Below, one piece after another: positions 23,822 through 31,593 of a DNA stretch of 64,000 nucleotides. Source of the DNA: Glycocaulis abyssi (GTDB taxonomy: Bacteria; Pseudomonadota; Alphaproteobacteria; Caulobacterales; Maricaulaceae); contig NZ_CP163421.1 of the NCBI RefSeq assembly GCF_041429775.1, forward strand, positions 1,426,001-1,490,000, in the 5' to 3' direction. Position 1 is the stretch's first letter. The number at the start of each line of letters is the position of its first letter. The notes beneath the pieces were generated by a model. It had not been told where the DNA came from. It saw only the letters and a list, made by a program, of their open reading frames with translations, and did not search any database. The position numbers and the translations under genes are program-made.

Positions 23822-25531
23822 TCAGCTGGCAGCCGCCTGCTGGACGATGGCCTCACCGGCTGCCTGTGCCCGCCTGATCTGTTCATGGATGGCGGGCGGC
23901 TCCGGCTCGCTGTGCAAAATGCCATCATCCCCGGCCTGCACCACCGGCAGCGTTACCGTCACGGTCGTGCCTTCGCCCAGACGGCTCTGCAGGCTCATCG
24001 AACCGTCATGCAAGCCGGCCAGCGCATGCACCAGCGCCAGCCCCAGGCCCGATCCGCGTTCATCGCTCTGATGGGCATTGGCGGCCTGTGCGTATGCCTG
24101 CCCCAGACGGCTCACATCTTCCTCGCTCATGCCCGGCCCGCTATCGCCGACAGCCAGCACCAGCTCAGCGCCGCTGGCGCGCAGCATGACCACCACGGCG
24201 CCGCCATCGGGAGTGAACTTGATGGCGTTGGACAGAAGATTGAGCACGATCTGGCGCAGTGCCTTGCGGTCGGCATCGACCATCACGGCGCTCTGACGCA
24301 GATCGCAGCTGAGGCGGATATTCTTGTCTTCGGCGCGCAGGCGCATCATGCGCACACAGGTTTCGACCACCTCACCGGCATCGAAGGTTTCGCGGATCAG
24401 CTCGTAGCGATCCGCCTCGATCTTCGACATGTCGAGCACATCGCCGATCAGATCGAGCAGGTGCACGCCGCTTTCATGGATGAGATCGGCATATTCGGCG
24501 TAGCGCGCAGGCATCGGCCCGAACAGGCGCTGCTTCATCAGGTCGGAAAAGCCGATAATGGCGTTCAGCGGGGTACGCAGCTCATGGCTGATCGCGGCCA
24601 GAAATTCCGATTTGGCCTTGCTGGCCGCCACTGCCTCGTCACGCTCGCGGGCCAGCCGGTCAAGAATTTTGTCCTCGCGGCGCGGCACCGACAGCGCCAC
24701 GACAAATCCGCCATCCGCGCGGTGGGCGCGCGCCTCCAGCGATACCGGACGCCCGCCTGCACCGCGCATTTCGGTGACGATAGACCCGCTGGCATGGCGC
24801 AGCTGGCGCTCAAGCAGGTCACGCCCCTCATCTTCATAGGCGAGGTGGGACACAGGCAGGCCGTCAATATCGCGCGGCAGGCCGGGCAGCAGATCACGCG
24901 CAGCGCGCGACATGGCCTGCATATGGCCGTCACCGTCACACACGATCAGTGCCGAGGGCGCATTCACAAATCCCGCCGCCAGCGGCTGCAGCCGCGCATT
25001 ATCCCGCTTCTCATGCGAGAGCCGGGGCAGAAGACCGGCCAGCGCGATCAGCCCGGCAAGCCCCAGATACGCGCCCAGTGCCAGCTCCATCGATACGGGC
25101 AGGCCAAAAGCGGCCAGCTCCACCGCGCCGGCATAGACCATGATGGCCAGAGAGGCCGAATTGGCCAGCAGGCTGACCAGGGCGGCACCATACTGGCGGC
25201 TGGCAGACAGGGCCGCAGCACCGGCGAGAGCAGCCAGAACGGCGAGACCCGCCATCGCGCCCGGCAGCGCGGCCAGCGTCAGCACCGGCACGGCCCAGCT
25301 CACCACGATGAAGGCACGCGCGGTATCGCTCCAGCTGCCCGCCCGCGCAAGACGCAGCCCTACCAGTCCGGGAAGGCCGGTGGCCGCGATCAGCGCGCCC
25401 GCCTCAACGCTGGAGCCCAGCAGGAGGGCGGCCAGACCGGAACCCAGCCAGAGCGTTGCCCAGAGCGCATGAATCCACCGCGCCCGCGTACGGGCGATCC
25501 AGCTGCCAAGCCTTGCTGCCAGGGTCATCAT
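23822..25531 (-). CDS. Membrane sensor histidine kinase, PAS-HisKA-HATPase (DivJ/PleC-like)
   Basis: The 569-aa kinase has about six N-terminal membrane helices (20-165), a PAS-like domain (about 190-290), the HisKA H-box SEFLAAISHELRTPLNAIIG and a HATPase domain with N-box QIVLNLLSNAIKFTPDGG and G-boxes VGDSGPGMSEEDVSRLGQAY and GSGLGLALVHAL. The segment between (HESGVHLLDLIGDVLDMSKI) is typical of the DivJ/PleC group that acts on DivK in Caulobacter-type cell cycles. No response regulator gene is adjacent, as is also usual for those kinases. Assignment to DivJ itself is inference. Confidence 0.88.
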   Translation of the reverse strand: MMTLAARLGSWIARTRARWIHALWATLWLGSGLAALLLGSSVEAGALIAATGLPGLVGLRLARAGSWSDTARAFIVVSWAVPVLTLAALPGAMAGLAVLAALAGAAALSASRQYGAALVSLLANSASLAIMVYAGAVELAAFGLPVSMELALGAYLGLAGLIALAGLLPRLSHEKRDNARLQPLAAGFVNAPSALIVCDGDGHMQAMSRAARDLLPGLPRDIDGLPVSHLAYEDEGRDLLERQLRHASGSIVTEMRGAGGRPVSLEARAHRADGGFVVALSVPRREDKILDRLARERDEAVAASKAKSEFLAAISHELRTPLNAIIGFSDLMKQRLFGPMPARYAEYADLIHESGVHLLDLIGDVLDMSKIEADRYELIRETFDAGEVVETCVRMMRLRAEDKNIRLSCDLRQSAVMVDADRKALRQIVLNLLSNAIKFTPDGGAVVVMLRASGAELVLAVGDSGPGMSEEDVSRLGQAYAQAANAHQSDERGSGLGLALVHALAGLHDGSMSLQSRLGEGTTVTVTLPVVQAGDDGILHSEPEPPAIHEQIRRAQAAGEAIVQQAAAS

Positions 25532-25702
25532 GCCGCCTTAGAGGCTCCGACTCAGTAACATTTCTGATGACTGCAAGCTCGGCTCGCGGCGTTAACAATT
25601 ATTGAATCGCGCTCCGGGCGAATAATCACTGCGTGCCACCTTGGACAAGAGCAAATTTCACGGCAAAGTGGATGCTCCCAAGCCGTATGGAGCGTTCCGG
25701 GC

Positions 25703-26701
25703 ATGATTTCACCTTTGCTGGCGATACTGTCTGTTTCCTTGCTGCATGCGGGCGTGCAGGACGCGCCCGAAACAGCGGAGGAGCACGCAAGCGGCGAACC
25801 CGTGCTGGTGCTGGAAGAGGCGCCGCAACCCTCTGCCCTGCATCTCCATGCCGATACCTATGCCGCCTACCATTCCGATGTCGACGCAGCCGGACGGCGC
25901 GAACTGACCTCGGTTCTGGCCCTCGACGAGACGATGGACTCGCTGGCCGCCTATTACACGGATGGCCGGCTGGTCGACGCCCAGATCGCCTATGCCGCCC
26001 TTGTCGCCTCGCAGCACCCCGAATTCATCGATGCCGTGCGCGCGATTGCCGATTATTACGGTGCGGGCGTGACAGCAGCCAGCCTGATGAACGACCCGGT
26101 TTTCGTGACCGGTTTCATGGGCGCGGACACGGCCTCGCAAAATGTGGTCGGCGCGCTGACCACCGACACCACCACCATGAACACGGTGGCGAGCCGCTAT
26201 CGCGAGGCCGCCTACGATCTGCAGGGGCAGACCTGGGCACGCGCCCGCGCGCATGACCGGCGCACCCGGCTTGAACAGATCGAGAGCGGTTCGGTGCGGC
26301 TGCAGACACCTTTCCGCATGGCAGAGAACGGCAATGGCCGCCGTCTCGGCGCGGCGTCCGATCTCTTTGGCGCCTCTGCCAGCGCACCGCGCCCCGAAGC
26401 GCCCGCGCCCAGCCTGTCCCTGACAGTCGGCCAGTCCCAGCTTCAGCCCGATGAACGCCGGGTTGGCCGCATCCTCGCCGTGGCAGCCCTGCAGTCGATT
26501 GAATCTGGCGATATGCGCGCCATGGATGTGCTGCTGGCAGACCCGGCTGTCGGGCGCTGCATCGTGTCCGCGCGCCTTAACCTTGCCCAGTGCGTGGCCG
26601 CCGGTCACTTCAAGTATGAGGACGCCTTCTGCATCGCGGAACATGCGCTGGAAGAGGTGGCAGAGTGCCTGACCACGACGCGCGCGCCGATTAACGAGTA
26701 G
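25703..26701 (+). CDS. Secreted hypothetical protein, 332 aa
   Basis: A signal peptide (MISPLLAILSVSLLHAGVQD) is followed by a low-complexity acidic stretch and a helical body (SALHLHADTYAAYHSDVDAA; EFIDAVRAIADYYGAGVTAA). The C-terminal 60 residues have four cysteines (GRCIVSARLNLAQCVAAGHF, then EDAFCIAEHALEEVAECL), suggesting periplasmic disulphides. I do not recognise the family. The 171-bp gap before it probably holds divergent promoters for it and the kinase gene. Confidence 0.7.
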   Translation: MISPLLAILSVSLLHAGVQDAPETAEEHASGEPVLVLEEAPQPSALHLHADTYAAYHSDVDAAGRRELTSVLALDETMDSLAAYYTDGRLVDAQIAYAALVASQHPEFIDAVRAIADYYGAGVTAASLMNDPVFVTGFMGADTASQNVVGALTTDTTTMNTVASRYREAAYDLQGQTWARARAHDRRTRLEQIESGSVRLQTPFRMAENGNGRRLGAASDLFGASASAPRPEAPAPSLSLTVGQSQLQPDERRVGRILAVAALQSIESGDMRAMDVLLADPAVGRCIVSARLNLAQCVAAGHFKYEDAFCIAEHALEEVAECLTTTRAPINE

Positions 26702-26707
26702 TTGTCG

Positions 26708-26742
26708 TTAACGCCCTGAAAACCATTACTAACTGGCGTTAA
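26708..26742. promoter_or_regulatory. TTAACGCC/GGCGTTAA inverted repeat
   Basis: Perfect 8-bp arms at 26708-26715 and 26735-26742 are separated by 19 bases, seven bases after the stop of the preceding gene. TTAA-rich half-sites recall CtrA boxes, but the TTAA-N7-TTAA spacing is not met. There is no T-run, so it is not a clear terminator. Confidence 0.3.
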
Positions 26743-26851
26743 TCGGGCATTTACCGCGTGTCCGGCTTTCGATGGAAATAGCCGGAAACCTCGCCTAGCC
26801 TCTAGAATGCGGGTCAGAATTTCCCGTGGAGCAGAGGCCGAGGCGAGCCCC

Positions 26852-27193
26852 ATGATGTTCATATTGCGCGCTGCATTCTGGTTGGCGGTGGTCGCGGCCT
26901 TCGTGCCGCCGGGCTTCACTGCGGCTGGCGGCCTGTTCGCCAGCGACATGGAGCGCCTGCTGGCCGAACCGGCAGCGCGGGCAAGCGAGAGCCTGCAGGC
27001 CCAGACCGCACCTGCCCCGGCCCGCAGCCAGCAGACCGGCATCTGCGCGGATTATGGCGAGCTGTGCGATATCTGGGACCACGTTACCGGATTTGGCGGC
27101 TATGTCGGCTCCGTGGCCCTGTCACAGGCCGACGCCATGATCGAGACCGCACGCGAGGCCGAAGCCACCAAGCCTGCCAGGCAGACCCGCTAG
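26852..27193 (+). CDS. Small membrane/exported protein, DUF5330-like
   Basis: From ATG 26852 the 113-aa product has an N-terminal hydrophobic segment (MMFILRAAFWLAVVAAFVPP), a periplasmic linker, and a conserved-looking CADYGELCDIWDHVTGFGGY with two Cys, then a charged tail. The short FxRxAFW-type start and the Cys pair upstream of a SufE gene fit the alphaproteobacterial DUF5330 family. Function unknown. Confidence 0.6.
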   Translation: MMFILRAAFWLAVVAAFVPPGFTAAGGLFASDMERLLAEPAARASESLQAQTAPAPARSQQTGICADYGELCDIWDHVTGFGGYVGSVALSQADAMIETAREAEATKPARQTR

Positions 27194-27232
27194 AGCCTTG
27201 CCCTTGGCGTCTCTTGCGCCTAGGTCAGGCGC

Positions 27233-27649
27233 ATGCAGACCGGCGACCCCATTATTGAATCCCTCGTCGACGAGTTCGACTTCCTGGGCGACTGGGAAGA
27301 GCGCTACCGCTATCTGATCGACATGGGCCGCGCTCTGGAGCCGCTAGGCCCTGAAGAGCATAGCGATACCAACAAGGTGCAGGGCTGTGTCAGCCAGGTC
27401 TGGCTGGTTCTGGACAAAGATGACGCTGGCAATCTCACCATTCGCGGGGATTCCGATGCGCATATCGTCAAGGGCCTTGTTGCCCTGCTGATCCGGCTCT
27501 ATTCGGGCCGTCCCCCTGCCGAAGCCGCTGCCATTGATGCGCGCGAAGTGCTGGCGCGTATCGGGCTGGGCGAGCACCTGTCTCCCCAGCGCTCCAACGG
27601 GCTTGCCTCCATGGTGGCGCGCATCCGCGCGAGCGCTGGCGCGGTCTAA
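27233..27649 (+). CDS. sufE: SufE family sulfur-transfer protein
   Basis: This 138-aa protein matches SufE, which accepts persulfide from the SufS cysteine desulfurase and stimulates Fe-S cluster assembly. Visible marks are EFDFLGDWEERYRYLIDMGR, the active-site Cys in VQGCVSQVWL (Cys 51) and the C-terminal GLASMVARIRA. It is standalone here; no suf operon genes are in the window. It is convergent with the DUF6456 gene, with overlapping stops. Confidence 0.93.
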   Translation: MQTGDPIIESLVDEFDFLGDWEERYRYLIDMGRALEPLGPEEHSDTNKVQGCVSQVWLVLDKDDAGNLTIRGDSDAHIVKGLVALLIRLYSGRPPAEAAAIDAREVLARIGLGEHLSPQRSNGLASMVARIRASAGAV

Positions 27650-28422
27650 ACCTCAAACGGATCGGCCACACGCGCTGCCCGCTTCAGACCGTAATGCACA
27701 GCCAGTCTTTCCAGTGCGAGGCGCAGGGCGGTTGCGCCTGCCTTGTCGGGCCAGTCGAGATCGCGCAGCGCCCGCTCCATCCCTGTCTCGCGGATGACGA
27801 TATTGATGAGCAGGCGGTCCAGCCCCGGCCCCAACGCGGCCAGCGCGTCCATGACGCGGGTGCGGGCATCAAGCGCACGCGCTGGCGCGCCTGCAGGATC
27901 ATGCCCGCTGCGCGGGCCGGAGCGTGGCACGCCCGACCAGTCGGAGGTTACGCGCGAGCGAAGGGTGGAGGCGTCGTAATCGGCCCGCAGCCTGTCGGCC
28001 GCCGTGACATGCACCGGCTCCAGCAAAGCTGGACGTCCCGGCCGGGCAACGGCATAGCGCGCCACGGGCGAGGCGTCGGCATTGGCCAGCGCCACCGCGA
28101 TCCGCCCGTCCGGATCCATCACGCTGCGGGGACGTAGCGTGCGGTGCTGGGCGGCGAAGCGGCCCTCATCATCCTCATGGCTCTGTTGCAGGCGTTTCAG
28201 CCGGGCAAGGCCCGCCTCGGTGACGCTCCAGCTTGCCCCGCCCTCATCAGCGGCCAGCGTGCCATCGCTCAAGCCCTCCGCCAGCTCGCGTGCGCTTAGC
28301 ACCGCCATCGGACGGCGGCGGCGATCCGGCCCGGCGAACACGCCATAGCCACGACCGCCCGGCAAAGCCGCGATACGCCTTCCGGGGCGCGCCAGCCGGA
28401 TCAGCCAGGAGGGCGCGCTCAC
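27646..28422 (-). CDS. DUF6456 domain protein
   Basis: The 258-aa protein has a winged-helix-like N-terminal half (LSARELAEGLSDGTLAADEG; SWSVTEAGLARLKRL) and the DUF6456 C-terminal domain (MDALAALGPGLDRLLINIVI then ETGMERALRDLDWP), which ends in a helical LERLAVHYGL. The family is alphaproteobacterial and probably DNA-binding. It overlaps the upstream DnaA-like gene as ATGA, forming a two-gene operon commonly found beside sufE. Confidence 0.82.
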   Translation of the reverse strand: MSAPSWLIRLARPGRRIAALPGGRGYGVFAGPDRRRRPMAVLSARELAEGLSDGTLAADEGGASWSVTEAGLARLKRLQQSHEDDEGRFAAQHRTLRPRSVMDPDGRIAVALANADASPVARYAVARPGRPALLEPVHVTAADRLRADYDASTLRSRVTSDWSGVPRSGPRSGHDPAGAPARALDARTRVMDALAALGPGLDRLLINIVIRETGMERALRDLDWPDKAGATALRLALERLAVHYGLKRAARVADPFEV

Positions 28423-28853
28423 CAGCTCATTCCTGCGGCCACTGGAGCGCCCGTGCGCGCAGGCATGCCCACGATCCGGCCCGGAGCCGGCATCGCCCGC
28501 AGCGAGGTCTCCAGATCATCCATGCGCGCGTCAAACGCGGGGTCATCGCGCATATCCTCCACCTTGTGGCAGGCATAGGCAACCGTGCTGCGGTCCCGCC
28601 CGAAGGCCAGCGCAACGCGCGCCAGCGACATCTCGAAGGCGATATGCGCCAGATACATCGCAACCTGGCGCGCCTGCGCCGCCGCCGCCGTGCCGCGGCC
28701 GCTGGCCTGCACCGCCTCGACAGGCACGCCCAGGCTAAACGCAGCGGCCTGCCGGGCCAGCTGTGCCCTCGCGCGGTCTTCACCGGCCCGGTCTTCTCCG
28801 GCTCGGTCTTCACGGGCCCGGCCCTCCCCGCCGCGTGCTTGCAAGATATCCAT
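28419..28853 (-). CDS. DnaA domain IV-like helix-turn-helix protein
   Basis: The 144-aa protein carries a HTH like the DnaA duplex-DNA-binding domain: RQVAMYLAHIAFEMSLARVA then LAFGRDRSTVAYACHKVEDM (about 65-105). It has no AAA+ domain, so it is not DnaA. The N-terminus has a pentapeptide repeat (REDRAGEDRAGEDRARAQ, residues 14-31), encoded by imperfect 15-nt repeats. It forms an operon with the DUF6456 gene. The adjacent IS1595 element inserted about 70 bases upstream of its ATG, possibly separating it from a promoter. Confidence 0.8.
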   Translation of the reverse strand: MDILQARGGEGRAREDRAGEDRAGEDRARAQLARQAAAFSLGVPVEAVQASGRGTAAAAQARQVAMYLAHIAFEMSLARVALAFGRDRSTVAYACHKVEDMRDDPAFDARMDDLETSLRAMPAPGRIVGMPARTGAPVAAGMSW

Positions 28854-28955
28854 GTCTTCAACTCCCTGCTCCAGAACGTGTCAGCCCCTATCGTAGGCAC
28901 ACACGCGAGAAGCGAGGATAATTTTCCTAATTATATACTTGAGAAAGCAAACGAT

Positions 28956-29162
28956 ATGTGCAAATCATCAGATGGACAGGCCGGTACTAAAATTCATGGG
29001 GTCCACATCACTCCTGATATAATGCGCGATGCAGTTGAGTGCATACATGTGTCGCTTCCCCTTGAGGGGAATATCGAGAGTGATTTAGCGAGAGATCAAG
29101 CAGAACAAGTTGTGAAAGATATCGCCGCAATTATCCTTGCAGGGCGATCATGCGGCGCTTAA
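28956..29162 (+). CDS. Hypothetical 68-aa protein inside the IS1595 element
   Basis: An ATG at 28956, just inside the left inverted repeat, opens a 68-codon frame (MCKSSDGQAGTKIHGVHITP..., then LARDQAEQVVKDIAAIILAG) ending 32 bases inside the convergent HEPN gene. It is not recognised. The helical, mildly acidic C-terminus looks protein-like, but there is no clear ribosome binding site, so it could be spurious. Confidence 0.4.
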   Translation: MCKSSDGQAGTKIHGVHITPDIMRDAVECIHVSLPLEGNIESDLARDQAEQVVKDIAAIILAGRSCGA

Positions 29163-29721
29163 ACATTGCATGGGAGAGCGATCCCAAATCAGTGTAGGCA
29201 TCGCATATGGCTTTCGATATTTGTTCGAAGTCCTGCAGTTTGTATATTTGCGGGTGCCCGTATATGCGCGTGAGCAATAGAGCGTCTGGATATGATTTGC
29301 TGACGGCCCATCCATCGTGAGCAATGCTGTTTCGAGATTTGTATGCAGCCCTTATCTGTTTTTTTAATTTTAATGAAAACTGTTCATTTTCTTCAGGAGT
29401 TGCCCGCCATTTGAATAAAGCCTCAACAAGGTCTAGCCGGGCGTTAAAAGATTGAATTTTCTCAAAAACTTGGCTGGCTACAGGATGGTTGGCGGGGGTC
29501 TTCACCCAACCAGGCTCTGGCTCAGGCACGTTAAGATAGTCCCCCATCATTAGGGCGTATAAATCGAGCAGACCCGTTTCCACCAATGTCCAATTCGCAA
29601 TTATGTTGCCAATTTGCGCAGCCAGCTCAGGTCGCTGTAGTATGATGTTTGGGCCATGGGTTATGACTGCACCAGCTTTGCCCGGCTTGGATGATGGACG
29701 CATAGGTTGAGGCATATTCAT
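29131..29721 (-). CDS. HEPN-like passenger protein 1
   Basis: This 196-aa protein starts from ATG 29721, or from ATG 29715 two codons later. Conserved positions shared with the protein at 32207-32773 are Trp 44 and Glu 48 (ANWTLVETGLL), SFNARLDLVEA (91-101) and R-x4-H in KSRNSIAHDGW (Arg 130, His 135). A helical fold with R-x4-6-H is the HEPN RNase signature. The gene is AT-rich. Its ATG overlaps that of the divergent small gene in CATG (29719-29722). Function unknown; a toxin or abortive-infection RNase is one possibility. Confidence 0.65.
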   Translation of the reverse strand: MNMPQPMRPSSKPGKAGAVITHGPNIILQRPELAAQIGNIIANWTLVETGLLDLYALMMGDYLNVPEPEPGWVKTPANHPVASQVFEKIQSFNARLDLVEALFKWRATPEENEQFSLKLKKQIRAAYKSRNSIAHDGWAVSKSYPDALLLTRIYGHPQIYKLQDFEQISKAICDAYTDLGSLSHAMFKRRMIALQG

Positions 29722-29866
29722 GACTGATCCGAAAGATGAACAAGCGAGGTTCGATGACGCCCTCACGCGAATGCTGAACACGCCTCCGACCCCGCAAAAG
29801 CCTAAGCAGAAGCGGGGCAGCAAGCGAGTCCAAAAGGGTCAGGAAAAGCCTAGCGGTGGCGCTTAG
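29720..29866 (+). CDS. MLNTPP small basic protein 1, 48 aa
   Basis: The product is MTDPKDEQARFDDALTRMLN continuing TPPTPQKPKQKRGSKRVQKG and a short tail. A short acidic helix carries the DALxRMLNTPP motif and is followed by a Lys/Arg-rich tail. The same motif, DEALKRMLNTPP, is encoded at the same relative place beside the second HEPN gene (32097-32208). The two start codons overlap on opposite strands. The repeat occurrence supports a real gene. Function unknown; the basic tail suggests nucleic-acid contact. Confidence 0.6.
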   Translation: MTDPKDEQARFDDALTRMLNTPPTPQKPKQKRGSKRVQKGQEKPSGGA

Positions 29867-29895
29867 GCCACTTCACGAACTTCAAGCCGCGTATC

Positions 29896-30855
29896 TCAGG
29901 CGGCTTTGAGTTCACCAATCCGCCGATAGGTGAGGCGCTTGCCTTCAATGGCGCGCAGCGCGGCATTGGCGCGGGCTTCATCGTTGACGCCTAGGCCAGA
30001 GCGGTTGTTGTAGCGAAAATCAAATTCGGCCAAGTAGCGGTGCAGGTGCTTCTCAGCGCAGTGCTGATAGACGCCCTTCATGCCGCGCTTGAAGATTGAG
30101 AAGAAGCCTTCGATTGTGTTGGTATGGACCGCCCCGCGCGCATATTCCTTGGCAGAATGGCGCACGGTTTCATGGGCGGCGTATTGCTCACCAACCATCG
30201 TGTAGAGCTTGCTTTCGTCGGTGTAGATCGTGGCTTCGCGCTTGATGTTCTGGAACATGATTGCGGCAACCGAGGTCTTGTTAGCCGTCTCGACGTGGAA
30301 GGAGCGCACGTTCCCGCCGCGCTCTACCAGCGCCACGACGGCACGCTTGCCAGAGGGGCCGGCACCGCCTTTGAGATACGGACGGCCATAGCGCTGGCGT
30401 GAGGGCTTCGGGTTTTTCTTCTTGCCGAAATAGGTCTCATCAACCTCGACCGGCTGGCCATTGCCACCCACCGGTGGCGGGTTGTCATCGCGCATGGCCT
30501 CACGGATACGGTGCGCCATGAACCATGCGGTCTTATAAGTGACGCCTAGCGTGCGGTGTATCTGGTGGGCGCTCATGCCCTTCTTGCTGGACGTCATCAG
30601 GAATGTGGCGAGGAGCCACTTGTTGAGCGGCACTTTTGAGCGCTCAAACACCGTGCCGACCGTCACAGTGAATTGTTGGCGGCATTCCATGCAGTTGTGA
30701 AGACCGGGGCGGTGCGCCTTGCCCTTCATGGCCGTGATGCGCTCCTGATCCGCATTGCCACAGTGCGGGCAGATAGGGCCATGCGGCCAGCGTTGCGCTT
30801 CAAGGTGCTCGCGGGCTTTGTCAGCGTCATGGAAAATGGGGTTGTCGAGGTGCAT
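29896..30855 (-). CDS. IS1595-family transposase (ISXO2-like DDE)
   Basis: The 319-aa transposase from ATG 30855 (AAGGAG upstream) has an N-terminal zinc ribbon (CPHCGNADQ and CMECRQQF), a helical DNA-binding region (SSKKGMSAHQIHRTLGVTYK), and the ISXO2 catalytic core with VEVDETYFGKK (first Asp), TDESKLY (second Asp) and HTNTIEGFFSIFKRG (Asn/Glu region). It looks complete and uninterrupted. The end RRIGELKAA is also preserved in the remnant at 31124-31200. Confidence 0.93.
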   Translation of the reverse strand: MHLDNPIFHDADKAREHLEAQRWPHGPICPHCGNADQERITAMKGKAHRPGLHNCMECRQQFTVTVGTVFERSKVPLNKWLLATFLMTSSKKGMSAHQIHRTLGVTYKTAWFMAHRIREAMRDDNPPPVGGNGQPVEVDETYFGKKKNPKPSRQRYGRPYLKGGAGPSGKRAVVALVERGGNVRSFHVETANKTSVAAIMFQNIKREATIYTDESKLYTMVGEQYAAHETVRHSAKEYARGAVHTNTIEGFFSIFKRGMKGVYQHCAEKHLHRYLAEFDFRYNNRSGLGVNDEARANAALRAIEGKRLTYRRIGELKAA

Positions 30856-30876
30856 GGCCGTATCTCCTTGATGCAC

Positions 30877-30904
30877 AAGGTATCATCGGCGCATGCTTTG
30901 TCAA
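30877..30904 (-). promoter_or_regulatory. Transposase promoter candidate within the right terminal repeat
   Basis: On the minus strand TTGACA (30904-30899), inside the inverted repeat, is followed after 16 bases by TACCTT (30882-30877). AAGGAG and the transposase ATG come next. The left repeat has TTGAGA at the matching place, so the single mismatch between the two ends falls in this -35 box. Confidence 0.55.
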
Positions 30905-30960
30905 GTATATAATTAGGATAATTTTCCTACATAGATTGTAAAACTCCCTCCGCGCTCACA

Positions 30961-31123
30961 AAATGGCGCGAGGATAAATTATATCAACGCCTTCCCAGAT
31001 CGTTGAAATCAACTATTGATTGAATCTCAAATGCGGGACAACCCACATCACCACAAAGGACGATGATAGGGATAGCGTGGGGGATAAGGGAGGCTGGCCT
31101 ACGCCGCCGGGCGGGTGAGCGAC
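30961..31123. repeat. Long direct repeat, copy A
   Basis: This segment of about 162 bp matches 32792-32955. The first 85 bases and the last 45 are nearly identical, with a diverged block near 31043-31072. It includes AATCAACTATTGATT, a 15-bp palindrome, and ends with the last codons of the DUF2336 gene whose intact copy is at 32931-34004. It therefore looks like host DNA duplicated on the far side of the island. Confidence 0.85.
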
Positions 31124-31200
31124 GGCCACGCAAATGCCGCTCTGCGCGCGTTTTGGAGGCAAGCGCCTGGCCTGCCGGCGGATCGGTGAACTCAAAGCCG
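31124..31200 (+). pseudogene. IS1595-family transposase remnant (3' end only)
   Basis: The segment starting GCAAATGCCGCTCTGCGCGC and ending CGGATCGGTGAACTCAAAGC plus CGCCTGA aligns with the last 25 or so codons of the transposase at 29896-30855, on the opposite strand and with a frameshifting indel. Homology continues past the stop to about 31228. It marks a second, decayed element whose cargo lies to its right. Confidence 0.75.
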
Positions 31201-31338
31201 CCTGAGATACGCGGCTTGAAGTTTGTGAAGTGGCCCAAACGCCGCTAGCGTTGCGATCCCTTTTTCATTCGATGTTCACCACAAAGGAACGAATTTTGTT
31301 GACATCCGTTAACAGAGCGCGCATTTTCTGGTGCAGCA
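31201..31338 (+). promoter_or_regulatory. Leader of the HicA-like/HTH pair with promoter candidate
   Basis: No gene is seen here. TTGACA at 31299-31304 and CATTTT at 31322-31327 (17-base spacer) form a plausible promoter ending 12 bases before the ATG at 31339. TCACCACAAAGGA at 31276-31288 repeats the same 13 bases at 31048-31060. Confidence 0.4.
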
Positions 31339-31593
31339 ATGGCTAAGCGGCCTAGGCACCCAAACAAGGAAATTGAGGCCGCTGTAGCATACTTGGAGTC
31401 CCAAGGATGGATTTGGGAAAGCACAGGGAAAAGCGCCCATAGTTGGGGCAAACTCCTTTGCCCCCAGAACGACCAAACGGGTTGCACAATTTACGTTTGG
31501 TCAACACCAAAAAGCGCCCAAAATCATGCGAAGGGTATTCGCAGAAAAGGCGAAAAATGTGCGCACGCAAAGCAAGGAGGCGAAGATGAATGA
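31339..31593 (+). CDS. HicA-like small protein (toxin candidate)
   Basis: The 84-aa protein reads MAKRPRHPNKEIEAAVAYLE, then SQGWIWESTGKSAHSWGKLL and a C-terminal VWSTPKSAQNHAKGIRRKGE. The order helix, GW, SxHxWGKLLCP, then a strand and a closing helix resembles HicA, with H34 at the place of the catalytic His. It overlaps the downstream HTH gene by eight bases (ATGAATGA). The partner's DNA-binding domain fits a toxin-antitoxin role; the activity is inferred. GC is below the host level. Confidence 0.6.
   Translation: MAKRPRHPNKEIEAAVAYLESQGWIWESTGKSAHSWGKLLCPQNDQTGCTIYVWSTPKSAQNHAKGIRRKGEKCAHAKQGGEDE

Larger units (their letters stand above)
28926..30917 (-). mobile_element. IS1595-family element with HEPN/MLNTPP cargo
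   Basis: This 1992-bp element has 23-bp terminal inverted repeats: left CCTAATTATATACTTGAGAA plus AGC, and the right end its complement with one mismatch. It is flanked by an 8-bp A/T-only duplication ATAATTTT at 28918-28925 and 30918-30925. Eight-base AT-rich duplications are the rule for IS1595. Beyond the transposase it holds a HEPN-like gene, a divergent 48-aa gene and a possible 68-aa gene. The left part has lower GC than the host. Intact ends and one complete transposase suggest recent activity. Confidence 0.88.

Noticed and set aside
26708-26742. TTAACGCC/GGCGTTAA as a CtrA box or terminator.
   Set aside because: The spacing does not fit the CtrA TTAA-N7-TTAA motif and there is no T-run; kept only as an unexplained inverted repeat.
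28915-30928. A 14-bp direct repeat AGGATAATTTTCCT around the IS1595 element as the target duplication.
   Set aside because: The outer AGGA/TCCT is palindromic and part of it belongs to the inverted repeats; extending these by three bases leaves an 8-bp duplication, the usual IS1595 length.
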